Positions 8,787 through 20,586 of a stretch of 64,000 bases of DNA are shown here, in pieces. The DNA lies in assembly GCA_002255905.1 (NCBI GenBank), contig NKIN01000001.1, positions 620,001-684,000 of the forward strand, written 5' to 3'. Under the pieces are notes generated by a model, which worked only from the letters and a program-made list of their open reading frames with translations, was not told where the DNA came from and made no database searches. The first letter of the stretch is position 1. Each line of letters starts with the position of its first letter. A program made the translations under genes and the position numbers. The DNA is from Burkholderiales bacterium PBB1 (GTDB lineage: Bacteria; Pseudomonadota; Gammaproteobacteria; Burkholderiales; Burkholderiaceae_C).

Positions 8787-10322
8787 ATGAACCTGTTTTC
8801 CCTGCTCGACCAGACGGCGCTGCGCTATCCCGACCAGGGGGCGGTGTTTCGGGGCCTTGAGCAGGTGCACACCTGGCGCGCGTTGCGCGCCCGCGCGCTG
8901 AGCCTGGCGGCGGGCATCCGCCAGCGCTGCACGGCAGGTGATCGCATCGCACTCGTCAGCGAAAACCGGGTCGAGTTCCCCGAGTTGCTGTTCGCCGCCT
9001 GGGCGGCCGAGGCGACCATCGTGCCCATCAACTTCAAGCTGCACGACAAGGAAGTGCTGCAGATCCTGGAAGACGCCGACGTGTCGCTGGTGTTCGCCTC
9101 GCCCAAGCTGCTGCCTGATTTGCCGCACACCGCAGCAGCGCACGCCGAGCGCCTGATGGTGATCGGTGAGGCCGATTACCTCGGCATGCTGCAGGCCAAT
9201 GCGCTGGCGCCGCCCACCATCGATCCGCAGGCGCTGGCCTGGCTGTTCTATACCAGCGGCACCACCGGCCGCTCCAAGGGCGCGATGCTGTCGCACCGCA
9301 ACCTGCTGGCGATGACGGTGGCGCACCTGGCCGACATCGAGTCGATGAACGCGCACTGCAGCCAGATCCATGTGGCGCCCATGTCGCACGGCTCGGGCAT
9401 GTACATGCTGAGCTCGGTGGCGCGCGGCGCGCGGCAGGTGGTGCCGGCCTCGGGTGCGTTCGATCCGGCCGAATTTCTCGACCTGTGCGAGGTGCACCCC
9501 GGCTGCGGCGCGTTCCTGGCGCCCACCATGGTGCAGCGCCTGCGGCTGGAGGCCGAAGCCCAGCGCCGCGCACCGCCTGCCAACCTGCGCTGCATCGTCT
9601 ACGGCGGCGGGCCGATGTATGTGGAAGAGCTGCGCAAATCCACCGCCGTGCTGGGCCCGGTGTTCGCGCAGATCTACGGCCAGGGCGAGGCGCCTATGAC
9701 GATCACCGGGCTCGACCTGGCTGCTCACGCCCACGCGCACGCCACCGACGACGACGCCATCCTCGGTTCGGTCGGCTGGCCGCGCAGCGGGGTCGAGGTG
9801 CGGGTGATCGATGCGCTGGGGGTGCCGGTGGCGCCGGGCGAGGTGGGCGAAATCGTCTGCCGTGGCGATGTGGTGATGTCGGGCTATTGGCGCAACCCCG
9901 ACGCGACCGGCCAGGCCCTCAAAGACGGCTGGCTGCACACCGGCGACATGGGCGCATTCGACGCGCACGGCTGCCTCACGCTGCGCGATCGCTCGAAGGA
10001 TGTGGTGATCAGCGGCGGCAGCAACATCTACCCGCGCGAGGTCGAAGAGGTGCTGCAAACCCACCCGGGGGTCACCAAGGTCAGCATCGTCGGCCGGCCC
10101 GACCCCGAGTGGGGCGAGGTGCTGGTGGCCTTCGTGGTGTGCACGCCCGGTGTGGTGGTCACGCACAAAGAGCTCGATGCCCACTGCCTCGACCACATCG
10201 CCCGCTTCAAGCGGCCCAAGGAATACCGCTTTGTCGATGAGCTGCCCACCAGCAACTACGGCAAGGTGCTCAAGAGCGAGCTGCGCAAGCTGCTGGCAAG
10301 CAACACAGGAGTGCAACCATGA
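8787..10322 (+). CDS. Acyl-CoA synthetase (AMP-binding, ANL superfamily)
   Basis: This 511-residue enzyme has the complete adenylate-forming signature: the P-loop-like YTSGTTGRSKGAMLSH (about residues 154-169), YGQGEAPM, GWLHTGDMGAFDAHGC and the hinge/A10 region KDVVISGGSNIYPREVEE with GKVLKSELRK at the C-terminus. It would activate a carboxylic acid to an acyl-CoA using ATP and CoA. Sequence alone does not define the chain length or type of the acid. Its stop overlaps the ATG of the thiolase gene by four bases, so the two are translationally coupled. Position in the operon suggests it primes the substrate that the thiolase and BKACE enzymes then process. Confidence 0.85.
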   Translation: MNLFSLLDQTALRYPDQGAVFRGLEQVHTWRALRARALSLAAGIRQRCTAGDRIALVSENRVEFPELLFAAWAAEATIVPINFKLHDKEVLQILEDADVSLVFASPKLLPDLPHTAAAHAERLMVIGEADYLGMLQANALAPPTIDPQALAWLFYTSGTTGRSKGAMLSHRNLLAMTVAHLADIESMNAHCSQIHVAPMSHGSGMYMLSSVARGARQVVPASGAFDPAEFLDLCEVHPGCGAFLAPTMVQRLRLEAEAQRRAPPANLRCIVYGGGPMYVEELRKSTAVLGPVFAQIYGQGEAPMTITGLDLAAHAHAHATDDDAILGSVGWPRSGVEVRVIDALGVPVAPGEVGEIVCRGDVVMSGYWRNPDATGQALKDGWLHTGDMGAFDAHGCLTLRDRSKDVVISGGSNIYPREVEEVLQTHPGVTKVSIVGRPDPEWGEVLVAFVVCTPGVVVTHKELDAHCLDHIARFKRPKEYRFVDELPTSNYGKVLKSELRKLLASNTGVQP

Positions 10323-11494
10323 GCGTGAACGTCTCCATCGTCGGCTGGGCTCAAACGCCCTTCGGCAAGTTCGACAACGAAAGCGTCGAGAGCCTGATCG
10401 TCAAGGCCGTACACGGCGCGCTCGAATCGGCGGGCATCTCGGCGGCCGATGTCGACGAGATCTACCTCGGCCACTTCAACGCCGGCTTCTCCAAACAAGA
10501 CTTCACCGCCTCGCTGGTGCTGCAGGCCGACGATGCTTTCCGCTTCACGCCCGCCACGCGGGTCGAGAACGCCTGCGCCACCGGCTCGGCCGCCATCCAC
10601 CAGGGCATCAAGACCATCCAGGCCGGCCGCGCGAAGATCGTGCTGGCGGTGGGCGTCGAGCAGATGACGCAGACGCCCGGCCCCGAGGTCGGCACCAACC
10701 TGCTGCGCGCTTCGTACCTGCGCGAGGAAAGCGACATCCAGGGCGGCTTTGCAGGCCTATTTGGCCAGATCGCCACCGCCTACTTCGAGAAGTACGGCGA
10801 CCAGTCGGATGCGCTGGCGATGATCGCCGCGAAGAACCACCACAACGGCGTGTCGAACCCGCTGGCGCACCTGCGCAAGGACCTCGGCTATGACTTCTGC
10901 CGGCAGGTCAGCGACAAGAACCCGTTCGTCGCCGGCCCGCTCAAGCGCACCGATTGCTCGCCGGTGTCGGACGGCGCGGCGGCCGTGGTGCTGGCCGACG
11001 CCGCCACGGCCCGCGGCATGCAGCGCGAGATCGCCATCCGCAGCGTGGCGCATGTGCAGGACTATCTGCCGATGTCGCGGCGCGAGGTGATGAAGCTCGA
11101 AGGCTGCTCGCTGGCCTGGCGCAAGGCGCTCGATTCAGCCCAGCTGCAGTTGAGCGACTTGTCGTTCGTCGAGACGCACGACTGCTTCACCGTGGCCGAG
11201 CTGCTCGAATACGAAGCCATGGGTCTGACGCCCGCAGGGCAGGGCGCCACCGCCATCCGCGAAGGCTGGACGCAGGTGGGCGGCAAGCTGCCGGTCAATG
11301 CCTCGGGCGGCCTGAAGGCCAAGGGCCACCCGGTGGGCGCCACGGGTGTGTCGATGCATGTGATGGCGGCAATGCAGCTCGCCGACCAGATGCCCGAGGC
11401 CATCACGGTGAAGAACGCGCGGCTCGGCGGCGTGTTCAACATGGGCGGTGCGGGTGTTGCCAATTACGTCAGCATCCTGGAGCGGGTACGCTGA
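10319..11494 (+). CDS. SCP2-type thiolase family acyl-CoA acyltransferase
   Basis: The protein has 391 residues. The nucleophile is Cys86 in RVENACATGSA, and the family motifs HDCF (287-290) and GHPVGATG (336-343) are present. The C-terminal CxGGG motif, which carries the second catalytic cysteine of classical biosynthetic and degradative thiolases, is replaced by NMGGAG. This pattern is that of the sterol carrier protein-x / SCP2 thiolase branch, where the HDCF cysteine is thought to take that role. It would cleave or form 3-ketoacyl-CoA. It is coupled to the CoA ligase by ATGA and followed 33 bases later by a BKACE gene. Substrate unknown. Confidence 0.82.
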   Translation: MSVNVSIVGWAQTPFGKFDNESVESLIVKAVHGALESAGISAADVDEIYLGHFNAGFSKQDFTASLVLQADDAFRFTPATRVENACATGSAAIHQGIKTIQAGRAKIVLAVGVEQMTQTPGPEVGTNLLRASYLREESDIQGGFAGLFGQIATAYFEKYGDQSDALAMIAAKNHHNGVSNPLAHLRKDLGYDFCRQVSDKNPFVAGPLKRTDCSPVSDGAAAVVLADAATARGMQREIAIRSVAHVQDYLPMSRREVMKLEGCSLAWRKALDSAQLQLSDLSFVETHDCFTVAELLEYEAMGLTPAGQGATAIREGWTQVGGKLPVNASGGLKAKGHPVGATGVSMHVMAAMQLADQMPEAITVKNARLGGVFNMGGAGVANYVSILERVR

Positions 11495-11527
11495 CGACAT
11501 CCACTCTGCCCATCAGGGGCCACCGAC

Positions 11528-12451
11528 ATGAACAAAGTCATCATCACCTGCGCGATCACCGGGTCGATCCACACCCCGTCGATGTCACCCCACTTGCCGG
11601 TGACGGCCGACGAGATCACCGAGTCGGCCATCGGTGCGGCCGAGGCGGGCGCGGCCATCGTGCACCTCCACGCGCGCGATCCGAAAGACGGCCGGCCATC
11701 GCAAGACCCGGCGCTGTTCCGTCAGTTCGTGCCGCGCATCAAGGCGGCGTCAGACGTGGTGATCAACATCACCACCGGCGGCGCGCCGACGATGACGGTG
11801 GAAGAACGCCTGCAGCCGGCGCTGCAGCTGCGCCCTGAGGTGGCCTCGCTGAACATGGGCTCGATGAACTTCGGGCTTTACGAGATGCTCGGCCGCTTCA
11901 AGGAGTTCAAGCACGACTGGGAGCGGCCTTATCTGGCCGGCAGCGACGACCGGGTGTTCAAGAACACCTTCAAGGACATCGCGCACATCCTGCAGTCGTG
12001 CAGCGAGAACCAGACCCGCTTCGAGATCGAGTGCTACGACATCAGCCACCTGTACACCGCGGCGCACTTTCTCGACCGCGCGCTGCTGACGCCGCCGCTG
12101 TTGATCCAGTCGGTGTTCGGCCTGCGCGGCGGCATCGGCGGCCATGTGGAAGACCTGATGCACATGCGGCGCACGGCCGATCGGCTGTTCGGAAAAGACT
12201 ATGTGTGGTCGGTGCTGGGTGCGGGCCGCCACCAGATTCCGCTGGCCACGGTGTCGGCCTCGATCGGCGGGCATGTGCGCGTGGGGCTTGAAGACTCGCT
12301 GTGGGACGGCCCGGGCCAGCTGGCCAAGACCAACGCGGCGCAGGTGCAGCGCATGCGCACCATCATCGAGGCGCTGTCGCTGCAGGTGGCCACACCGGCC
12401 GAGGCGCGGCAGATGCTGGGCCTGAAGGGCCGCAACGAAGTGGCGTTCTGA
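11528..12451 (+). CDS. Beta-keto acid cleavage enzyme (BKACE, DUF849)
   Basis: This 307-residue protein is of the BKACE family, founded on 3-keto-5-aminohexanoate cleavage enzyme (Kce). BKACEs are zinc enzymes that exchange the acyl part of a beta-keto acid with acetyl-CoA to give acetoacetate and a new acyl-CoA. The conserved metal site HLHAR (His46, His48), the N-terminal ITCAITGS, the NITTGG strand and the SVLGAGRHQIPL segment are all present. The family is functionally diverse. The specificity pocket cannot be assigned by eye, but co-operonic CoA ligase and SCP2-type thiolase genes make lysine fermentation unlikely. It lies 33 bases after the thiolase. Confidence 0.85.
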   Translation: MNKVIITCAITGSIHTPSMSPHLPVTADEITESAIGAAEAGAAIVHLHARDPKDGRPSQDPALFRQFVPRIKAASDVVINITTGGAPTMTVEERLQPALQLRPEVASLNMGSMNFGLYEMLGRFKEFKHDWERPYLAGSDDRVFKNTFKDIAHILQSCSENQTRFEIECYDISHLYTAAHFLDRALLTPPLLIQSVFGLRGGIGGHVEDLMHMRRTADRLFGKDYVWSVLGAGRHQIPLATVSASIGGHVRVGLEDSLWDGPGQLAKTNAAQVQRMRTIIEALSLQVATPAEARQMLGLKGRNEVAF

Positions 12452-12470
12452 TCCTGCCGCTGACGGCTTA

Positions 12471-13183
<713 letters not shown>

Positions 13184-13184
<1 letters not shown>

Positions 13185-15925
13185 CAGGTCTTCGGGCTCT
13201 GCAGGCTGTCAGGGAGTTCGGTCAGATCGATCGCAGGTGGTGTGCCGAGCGGCAAGGTGAAGCTGAAGGTGGCTCCATGGTCCTGACCCTCGGTGCGTGT
13301 CGGCTCGACCCCGATGTGCCCGCGGTGCGCCTCGATGATGGCGCGGCAGATCGCGAGACCCAAGCCCATGCCCGGCGTGGCCGACTCGGTGTGGCCGCGG
13401 GTGAACTTGTCGAAGATGGCGTCCTCCTGGCCGGTGGGAACGCCGGGGCCGTGGTCTTGCACGCAGACACGCACGACGGGGCCATCGGGGAGCACGATGA
13501 TCTCCAGTGGCGAACCCACCGGCGTGTACTTGCCGGCGTTCTCGAGCAGATTGGCCAGCACCCGCTCGATCAGCACCGCATCGCATTCGACCAGCGGCAC
13601 CGCCGGGGCTATGTGCACGCTGATGCGGCGCGACCCCAGCGAGCCCTGGGCGGCCTTGAGGGCGCTGCCGATGATCTCTTCGAGCGAATGCCATTCGACC
13701 CGCAGCCGGATCTCGCCGCTCTGGATGCGCGCCATGTCGAGCAGGTTGGTCACCATGGCCGTCATGCGCTGGGTCTTGTCGGCCATCGAACGCGCGAGCG
13801 CCTGCTGGTCTGCGCTCAGCGCCGGCTGGCTGCCAGCCAGTGTTTCTGCCAGGCCCACCAGCGCTGCCAACGGGGTGCGCAGGTCGTGCGACAGCGCCGA
13901 CAGCAGCGAGTTGCGCAGGCGCTCCGATTCCATCTGCACCGTGGCAGCCTGCGCCACCTCGATGTAGTGCACGCGCTCGAGTGCCATGGCCGTCAAGGCC
14001 GTGAAGGTTTCGAGCTGCTGGCGCTGCTCGGGGATCAGCAGAAATCGCGTGACCTCCGGGCGCACCGCCAGCACCCCACGTGCACGCATCGTGGCCTTCA
14101 GCGGCAGATACAGCCAGGCGCTGCCGGCGAGGGTGTCGGTGCCGAGCCCGGCGGGCAGCAGATGGTCAATCGACCATTGCGCGGTGCCGGTGTCCAGGCC
14201 TTGCTGAGCGGGCTCGCCGGGTGCGGCAGTCGGCGCCTGCAAGCGGTCGTTCGCATCGAGCACGTAGATCGCCACCTGCGCCCTGAACTCGCGGCCGATG
14301 ACCGCGCGCGCGACCTCGATGACCTGCTCGCGGGTGAGCATGTTCGACAGGTCGCGAGCGGCCTCGAACAAGGCCCGCGACCGGGCCTCGCGGTGCGTCG
14401 CCACGCTGGCCTGAAAGCGCAGCCCGGCGGTGAGCTGGCCGGTGACCAGGCCGACGATCAGCATGATCGCGAAGGTCAGCAGGTACTGCGCGTCGGACAC
14501 CGCGAAGGTGCCCCGCGGTGGCACGAAGAAGAAGTCGAACGAGGCCACATTCATGAAGGCCGCCAGCACCGCCGGCCCGCGCCCCAGCCACACGCCGATG
14601 CCCACCACGGCCAGCAGGAACACCATCACGATGTTGGCGAGGTCGAAGTAGGGCACCAGCAGGTGCGTCAGCAGCGTGGTGGCCGCACAGGTGCCGGCTG
14701 CCAGCAGGTAGCGCCGGATCTGCGCACTGCCCTCGGGGGTAGCAAGCTCTGTGGTGGCCTGCGGGCTTGTCCGCTGGCGCGTGGCTTCGGGCTGCCCGAC
14801 CTCGATGCGGTCGATGTCCGGAGCGCGCCGCGCAATCGCCTCGGCCAGTGTGCGCATCGGCCACCCGCGGTGGCGCTGGGCGGTGCCAAGCACCAGCTTC
14901 GACAGGTTGTTGGCCCGGGCATGGGCGACCAGTGCCTGCGCCACGCTCTGCGCGGACAGCACCACGCTGCGCGCCCCCAGTGCCTCGGCCAGCTTGACGG
15001 TTTGCAGAATGCGCTCGCGATGTGCCGGCGCCAGCCGCTGCAGCGCGGGTGTCTCGACATACACCGCATGCCAGCTGACCGCCAGCTGCTGCGCCAGCCG
15101 TGCGGTGCTGCGCACCACGTGTTCAGCCCCCTCGTGCGGCCCGATGCCGCACAGCAGCGCACCTTCGGTCTGCCACACCTGCGTGATGCGGCGGTCGCTG
15201 CGCCAGGCCTGCACATCGTCTTCCACCCGGTCGGCGGTGCGGCGCAGCGCCAGCTCGCGCAGCGCCATCAGGTTGCCCTTGCGGAAGAAGTTCTTCGCCG
15301 CCCGCTCGGCCTGTGCCGGCAGGTACACCTTGCCGGCGGCCAGCCGCTCGATCAGCTCGTCGGCCGGCGTGTCGACCAGCACCACCTCGGCGGCCGAGTC
15401 GAAGAAGGTGTCGGGCAGCGTTTCGTGCACGGCGATGCCGGTGATGCCGCCGACCACGTCGTTCAGGCTTTCGAGGTGCTGCACGTTCAGCGTGCTGTAG
15501 ACATCGATGCCCGCGGCCAGCAGCTCTTCGACGTCCTGCCAGCGCTTGGGATGGCGCGAACCCGGCACGTTGGAGTGCGCGAGTTCGTCGACCAGCAACA
15601 GGGCGGGCCGGCGTGCCAAGGCGCCGTCGAGGTCGAATTCGGCGAGGCGCTTGCCTCGGTACTCGATCTGCGCGGCGGGCAACACCGGCAGGCCTTCGAG
15701 CAGCGCAGCGGTGTGGCTGCGGCCGTGGGTTTCGACCACGCCGGCGACCACGTCGACGCCATCGGCCTTCAGCTGCTGCGCGGCTTCGAGCATGGCGCAG
15801 GTCTTGCCCACGCCGGCAGAGGCGCCGAAGTAGATGCGCAACTTGCCGCGCCCCTCGCGCTGCTGGGCGTCGCGCAGCTGCGCCAGCAGGGCGTCAGGGT
15901 CGGGGCGCTGCGGTTCGGTCGTCAC
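13184..15925 (-). CDS. kdpD: KdpD sensor histidine kinase
   Basis: This 913-residue kinase has the KdpD order. The N-terminal KdpD domain has a Walker A motif, GASAGVGKT (34-42), and the LLVDELAHSN segment. A UspA-like domain comes next (about 255-370), then four closely spaced transmembrane helices (about 400-490), a GAF-like segment and the kinase core. His680 lies in SHDLRTPLAA, with ATPase motifs LLENAGKYTP, VQDHGPGVP and GMGLGLAICR. It senses low potassium or turgor and phosphorylates KdpE. The start codon is GTG at 15925. It lies 49 bases downstream of kdpC in the same operon. Confidence 0.93.
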
Positions 15926-15974
15926 GCGGGGATGGTGTCACAGCCGCGCGGGCGGGGTGCGCTGCAGCGCATGT

Positions 15975-16550
15975 TCAAGAGCCGAGGGCGTCCAGCGCCA
16001 GATTGAACTGCAGCACGTTCACGCGCGGCTCACCGAGCAGGCCGAACAGCCGACCTTCGGTGTGCTCGCCGATCAGTTGCTGCACCGTCTCCAGCGGCAA
16101 ATGACGCACCTGGGCCAGCCGCGCTGCCTGGTACCGGGCACCGGCTGCGCTGACGTGCGGGTCGAGGCCGCTGCCCGAGGCGGTGACCAGGTCCACCGGC
16201 ACGGCAGCCGTGTTGCCGGGGTCGGCCGACCGCAGCGCGGCGATGCGTGCCTTGACCGCATCTGCAAGCGCCGGGTTCAGCGGGCCCAGGTTCGAGCCGC
16301 CCGAACTGCTGGCGTTGTAGGGCGCCGGGCTGGTGGCCGACGGACGACCCCACAGGTACTTCGGGTCGCTGAAGTGCTGTCCGATCAGCGATGAGCCCAC
16401 GGGCTGGCCATTTCTGGCGATGAGGCTGCCTGCGGCCTGCGCCGGGAAAACGGCCTGGCCGATGCCGGTGACGGCCAGAGGGTAGGCAATGCCGGTGAGC
16501 ACGGTCAGCGCGACGAACAAGACCAGCGCGGGGCGAACGATGGCGCTCAT
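15975..16550 (-). CDS. kdpC: Potassium-transporting ATPase subunit C
   Basis: This 191-residue subunit has a single N-terminal transmembrane helix ([19 protein letters not shown]). The periplasmic domain includes [19 protein letters not shown] and the C-terminal [15 protein letters not shown]. KdpC stabilises the KdpFABC complex and helps nucleotide binding by KdpB. I chose the ATG at 16550 over a GTG two codons upstream because an AAGGAG Shine-Dalgarno lies five bases ahead of it. That site spans the kdpB stop at 16561, so kdpB and kdpC are translationally linked. Confidence 0.92.
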   Translation of the reverse strand: MSAIVRPALVLFVALTVLTGIAYPLAVTGIGQAVFPAQAAGSLIARNGQPVGSSLIGQHFSDPKYLWGRPSATSPAPYNASSSGGSNLGPLNPALADAVKARIAALRSADPGNTAAVPVDLVTASGSGLDPHVSAAGARYQAARLAQVRHLPLETVQQLIGEHTEGRLFGLLGEPRVNVLQFNLALDALGS

Positions 16551-16560
16551 GGCCACTCCT

Positions 16561-18690
16561 TCAGACGAGGTGCAAAGTGGACAGCAGCAGGTCGATGACC
16601 TTGATGCCGATGAAGGGCACGATCAGACCGCCCAGGCCGTAGATCAGCACGTTGCGGCGCAGCAGCGCGGCCGCACCGATGGCGCGATAGGCCACGCCCT
16701 TGAGCGCCAGCGGGATCAGGAACACGATGACGATCGCGTTGAAGATCACCGCCGACAGGATGGCCGACTGCGGGCTCGCCAGCCCCATCACGTTCAGCAC
16801 CGACAGCTGCGGGTAGGTGGTGACGAACATCGCCGGGATGATGGCGAAGTACTTCGACACGTCGTTGGCGATCGAGAAGGTGGTGAGCGAGCCGCGGGTC
16901 ATCAGCAACTGCTTGCCGGTCTCGACGATCTCGAGCAGCTTGGTGGGGTTGCTGTCGAGGTCGACCATGTTGCCGGCCTCTTTCGCGGCCTGGGTGCCGG
17001 TGTTCATCGCCACCGCGACGTCGGCCTGCGCGAGGGCGGGCGCATCGTTGGTGCCGTCACCGGTCATCGCCACCAGCCGGCCCTCGGCCTGGTAGTCGCG
17101 GATCATCTTCAGCTTGGCCTCGGGCGTGGCTTCGGCGAGGAAATCATCGACACCGGCCTCGGCGGCGATGGCTGCGGCCGTGAGGCGGTTGTCGCCAGTG
17201 ATCATCACCGTCTTGATGCCCATGCGGCGCAGCTCGGCAAAGCGCTCCTTGATGCCGCCCTTGACGATGTCCTTCAGCTCGACAACACCGAGGACACGCG
17301 GTGGCGCGACCGCGACGCCGCTTGCGGTGACCACACCGTCGGCCACCACCAGCGGCGTGCCACCCCGGCGCGCCACGTCGTCGGCTGCGGCCTGCACCTC
17401 GACGGGGAAGGTACCGCCCAGCGCTTCGATGTGCTTGCGGATCGCCTGGCCTGCGCCCTTGCGCAGCTGACGCACGGTGCCATCGGCTGCTTCGATGTCA
17501 ACGCCGCTCATCCGCGTCTGGGCGGTGAAGGGCACGAAGCTGGTTTTCTGCGCGGTCAGGTCGCGCTCGCGGACGTTGAACTTCTGCTTGGCCAGCACCG
17601 TGATGCTGCGGCCTTCGGGCGTCTCATCGGCCATCGAGGCGAACTGCGCCGCGTCGGCCAGCGCCTGCTCGGTGACGCCTGCCGCTGGCACGAAGGACGA
17701 CGCCTGCCGGTTCCCGAGCGTGATGGTGCCGGTCTTGTCGAGCAGCAGCACGTCGACGTCGCCAGCGGCCTCGACCGCGCGGCCCGAGGTGGCGATGACG
17801 TTGGCCGCCATCATCCGGCTCATGCCGGCCACGCCGATGGCCGACAGCAACGCGCCGATGGTGGTGGGGATCAGGCATACCAGCAGCGCGATCAGCGCGG
17901 TGACGGTGACAGGCGTGGCGGCCTGGCCGGCGGCGCTGGCCATGTCGGCGCTGAAGATCGAGAACGGCAGCAGCGTCACCGTGACCACCAGGAACACGAT
18001 CGTGAGGGCGACCAGCAGGATCGTCAGCGCGATCTCGTTGGGTGTCTTCTGCCGCTTGGCACCTTCGACCATCGCGATCATGCGGTCGAGGAAGCTCTCG
18101 CCCGGGTTCACGTCGATGCGCACCACCAGCCAATCCGACAGCACGCGCGTGCCGCCGGTCACGGAGGCAAAGTCGCCGCCCGACTCGCGGATGACCGGCG
18201 CCGATTCGCCGGTGATGGCGCTCTCGTCCACCGAGGCCACGCCTTCGATGACCTCGCCGTCGAGCGGGATCACGTCGCCCGCCTCGACCAGCACGACCGC
18301 GCCCTTGCGCAACTCGTCGGCCTCTTGCGGGTGCCATGGCGAGCCGTGCCGGGGCTGCTCCAGCTTCTTGGCGATCGTCTTCTTCTTCATGCCCCGCAGC
18401 GACGAGGCTTGCGCCTTGCTGCGGCCCTCGGCCATTGCCTCGGCGAAGTTGGCGAACAGCACGGTGAACCACAGCCACACCGTGATCGCGAGGATGAACG
18501 ACTGCGGCGCCTCGCCGTGTCCGCCCAGGGCCTGCAACCACAGCAGGGTGGTGAGGATGCTGCCGACGTAGACGACGAACATCACCGGGTTGCGCCACTG
18601 CACGCGCGGGTCGAGCTTGCCGAATGCCGAGGCGATGGCCGGCTTGACGAGGGCAGGGTCCATCAAGGAAGACGAGGCGGTGTGGTTCAT
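16561..18690 (-). CDS. kdpB: Potassium-transporting P-type ATPase, catalytic subunit B
   Basis: This 709-residue P1A-type ATPase has the phosphorylation motif DKTGT with Asp318, the actuator-domain TGES ([12 protein letters not shown]), the hinge region [16 protein letters not shown] and seven predicted membrane segments. ATP hydrolysis by KdpB drives potassium through KdpA. The start is the ATG at 18690. An open frame continues upstream to 18909, but that part is an out-of-frame shadow of kdpA. The kdpB ATG overlaps the kdpA stop by four bases (ATGA). The length is close to the usual 680-710 residues. Confidence 0.95.
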   Translation of the reverse strand: MNHTASSSLMDPALVKPAIASAFGKLDPRVQWRNPVMFVVYVGSILTTLLWLQALGGHGEAPQSFILAITVWLWFTVLFANFAEAMAEGRSKAQASSLRGMKKKTIAKKLEQPRHGSPWHPQEADELRKGAVVLVEAGDVIPLDGEVIEGVASVDESAITGESAPVIRESGGDFASVTGGTRVLSDWLVVRIDVNPGESFLDRMIAMVEGAKRQKTPNEIALTILLVALTIVFLVVTVTLLPFSIFSADMASAAGQAATPVTVTALIALLVCLIPTTIGALLSAIGVAGMSRMMAANVIATSGRAVEAAGDVDVLLLDKTGTITLGNRQASSFVPAAGVTEQALADAAQFASMADETPEGRSITVLAKQKFNVRERDLTAQKTSFVPFTAQTRMSGVDIEAADGTVRQLRKGAGQAIRKHIEALGGTFPVEVQAAADDVARRGGTPLVVADGVVTASGVAVAPPRVLGVVELKDIVKGGIKERFAELRRMGIKTVMITGDNRLTAAAIAAEAGVDDFLAEATPEAKLKMIRDYQAEGRLVAMTGDGTNDAPALAQADVAVAMNTGTQAAKEAGNMVDLDSNPTKLLEIVETGKQLLMTRGSLTTFSIANDVSKYFAIIPAMFVTTYPQLSVLNVMGLASPQSAILSAVIFNAIVIVFLIPLALKGVAYRAIGAAALLRRNVLIYGLGGLIVPFIGIKVIDLLLSTLHLV

Positions 18691-20408
18691 GGCTGGCTCC
18701 ACAGCATCAGGTGCTCGACGACGGGCCCGAGGGCCAGCGCCGGCACGTAGTTCAGCAGTCCGACCAGCACCACGGTGCCGATCAGCAGTGCGACGAAGAG
18801 CGGCCCGTGCGTGGGCAGCGTGCCGGCGGTGACCGCCATGCGCTGCTTGCCGGCCAGAGAGCCCGCGATCGCCAGCACCGGCACGATCACCCCGAAGCGC
18901 CCGAACCACATCGCCACGGCGAGCAGCGTGTTGTAGAAGGGCGTGTTGGCCGACAGGCCCGCGAAGGCGCTGCCGTTGTTGTTGGCCGCCGAGGTGAGGG
19001 CGTAGAGGATCTCGGAGTAGCCGTGCGCACCGGGGTTGGCGATGCCGGCCTGGCCGGCGTCGGCCAACACCGCGAAGGCCACGCCACCCAACACCAGGAT
19101 TGGCGTGACGAGGATGGCAATCGAGGTCATCTTCATCTCGAAGACCTCGATCTTCTTGCCCAGGTATTCGGGTGTGCGGCCGATCATCAACCCGGCGATG
19201 AACACTGCCAGGATCGCAAAGATCAGCATGCCGTACAGCCCCGAGCCGACGCCGCCGAACACCACTTCGCCCAGCTGCATCAGCACCAGCGGCACCGCAC
19301 CGCCCAGCGGCGTGAACGAGTCGTGCATGCCGTTGACCGCCCCGCAGGACGCTGCGGTGGTGATCGCTGCGAACAGCCCCGTGGCGGCGATGCCGAAGCG
19401 CGCTTCCTTGCCTTCCATGTTGCCGCCGGATTGCGTGGTGCTCGCGACCTGATCGGCCCCCAGCGCGGAGAGCAGCGGGTTGCCCTGCAGCTCCTGCGCG
19501 GTGACAACGAGTACCGACACAACGAACAGCGCCGTCATCGCCGCCAGCACCGACCAGCCTTGCCGCATGTCGCCGACCATGCGGCCGAACATGAACACCA
19601 GCGCGGTCGGAATCAGGAAGATGGCCAGCATCTGCACGAAGTTGGTCAGTGCCGTCGGGTTCTCGAACGGGTGCGCCGAGTTGGCGTTGAAGAACCCACC
19701 GCCGTTGGTGCCGAGCATCTTGATCGCCTCTTGAGAGGCGACCGGTCCCATCGCGATCGACTGCGTGTCGCCTTGCAGCGTGGCCACCTGTTGGGGGGCG
19801 CCGAAGTTCTGGATCACGCCCTGGCTGACCAGGAACACCGCGAACACCAGCGACAGCGGGATCAGCACGTATGCAGTGACGCGGGTGATGTCGACCCAGA
19901 AATTGCCGATCGATGTCGAAGAGCGCGCCACGAAGCCGCGGATCAGCGCGATCACGACCACGATGCCGGTGGCGGCAGAGAGAAAGTTCTGCACCGCGAG
20001 CGCGAGCATCTGCGTCAGGTGGCTCATCGTCGCTTCACCCGCGTAGCCCTGCCAGTTGGTGTTGGTGACGAAGGCGATCGCGGTGTTGAACGCGGAATCG
20101 GCGCTGACCGCCGCCATGCCGGCAGGATTGAGTGGCAGCGGCCCCTGGAGTCGCTGCAGCGCATAGACCACCAGCACGCCGAGCACATTGAAGGCCACCA
20201 GCGCGAGGGCATAGGCGCGCCAGCCCATACCGGCCGACGGGTCGATGCCTGCCAGCCGGTACAGACCACGCTCAGCGGCTTCAACAGGCGCGAGCCAGCG
20301 CGGGAAGTGGCCATTGGCGACCCGCACCAACCACTGGCCCAGTGGCCAGGCCAGCAGCATCAGCGCGACCAGGTAGGTCGCCAGCAGCATCCAGACGTTG
20401 GCGTTCAT
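18687..20408 (-). CDS. kdpA: Potassium-transporting ATPase subunit A (channel-like)
   Basis: This 573-residue integral membrane protein has about ten hydrophobic segments. It carries the repeated selectivity-filter regions of the SKT family, such as [43 protein letters not shown]-like [14 protein letters not shown] and [12 protein letters not shown]. It binds and conducts potassium in the KdpFABC complex. Its ATG shares one base with the kdpF stop (TGATG) and its stop overlaps the kdpB start, so the whole run is translationally coupled. Confidence 0.95.
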   Translation of the reverse strand: MNANVWMLLATYLVALMLLAWPLGQWLVRVANGHFPRWLAPVEAAERGLYRLAGIDPSAGMGWRAYALALVAFNVLGVLVVYALQRLQGPLPLNPAGMAAVSADSAFNTAIAFVTNTNWQGYAGEATMSHLTQMLALAVQNFLSAATGIVVVIALIRGFVARSSTSIGNFWVDITRVTAYVLIPLSLVFAVFLVSQGVIQNFGAPQQVATLQGDTQSIAMGPVASQEAIKMLGTNGGGFFNANSAHPFENPTALTNFVQMLAIFLIPTALVFMFGRMVGDMRQGWSVLAAMTALFVVSVLVVTAQELQGNPLLSALGADQVASTTQSGGNMEGKEARFGIAATGLFAAITTAASCGAVNGMHDSFTPLGGAVPLVLMQLGEVVFGGVGSGLYGMLIFAILAVFIAGLMIGRTPEYLGKKIEVFEMKMTSIAILVTPILVLGGVAFAVLADAGQAGIANPGAHGYSEILYALTSAANNNGSAFAGLSANTPFYNTLLAVAMWFGRFGVIVPVLAIAGSLAGKQRMAVTAGTLPTHGPLFVALLIGTVVLVGLLNYVPALALGPVVEHLMLWSQP

Positions 20409-20497
20409 CAGAACACCTCTGCGCGCAGCAGTGCATAGACCAGGTAGACCAACAGGCCCAGCGACACCAGGCCTGCGAGCACATACAGCGCGTTCAT
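20408..20497 (-). CDS. kdpF: Potassium-transporting ATPase subunit F
   Basis: KdpF is a 29-residue single-helix peptide, beginning [19 protein letters not shown] and ending LLRAEVF. It is the standard small lipid-like stabilising subunit of KdpFABC. It starts at the ATG at 20497. The ATG overlaps the stop of another small membrane ORF by four bases, and its own stop shares a base with the kdpA start. Length and sequence fit the family well. Confidence 0.9.
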   Translation of the reverse strand: MNALYVLAGLVSLGLLVYLVYALLRAEVF

Positions 20498-20586
20498 CGC
20501 TGCGTCCCCAGGGCGTCGCAACCCATCACCAGCCCGACGATCGCCGCGCAAAGCACGGCCACCAGAAGCAAAAACAGGACGTCCAT
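20494..20586 (-). CDS. 30-residue membrane peptide in front of kdpF (unrecognised)
   Basis: Reading from the ATG at 20586 gives 30 residues: [20 protein letters not shown] followed by [10 protein letters not shown]. There is one hydrophobic helix (about residues 3-21) and a short polar tail containing a cysteine. A GAGG Shine-Dalgarno precedes the ATG at good spacing. The stop overlaps the kdpF ATG as ATGA, in the same way as the other junctions in this operon. This is what is expected of a real first gene in the kdp operon. I do not recognise it as a named Kdp subunit. It may be a leader peptide, a second KdpF-like stabiliser or a regulator. Confidence 0.65.
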   Translation of the reverse strand: MDVLFLLLVAVLCAAIVGLVMGCDALGTQR

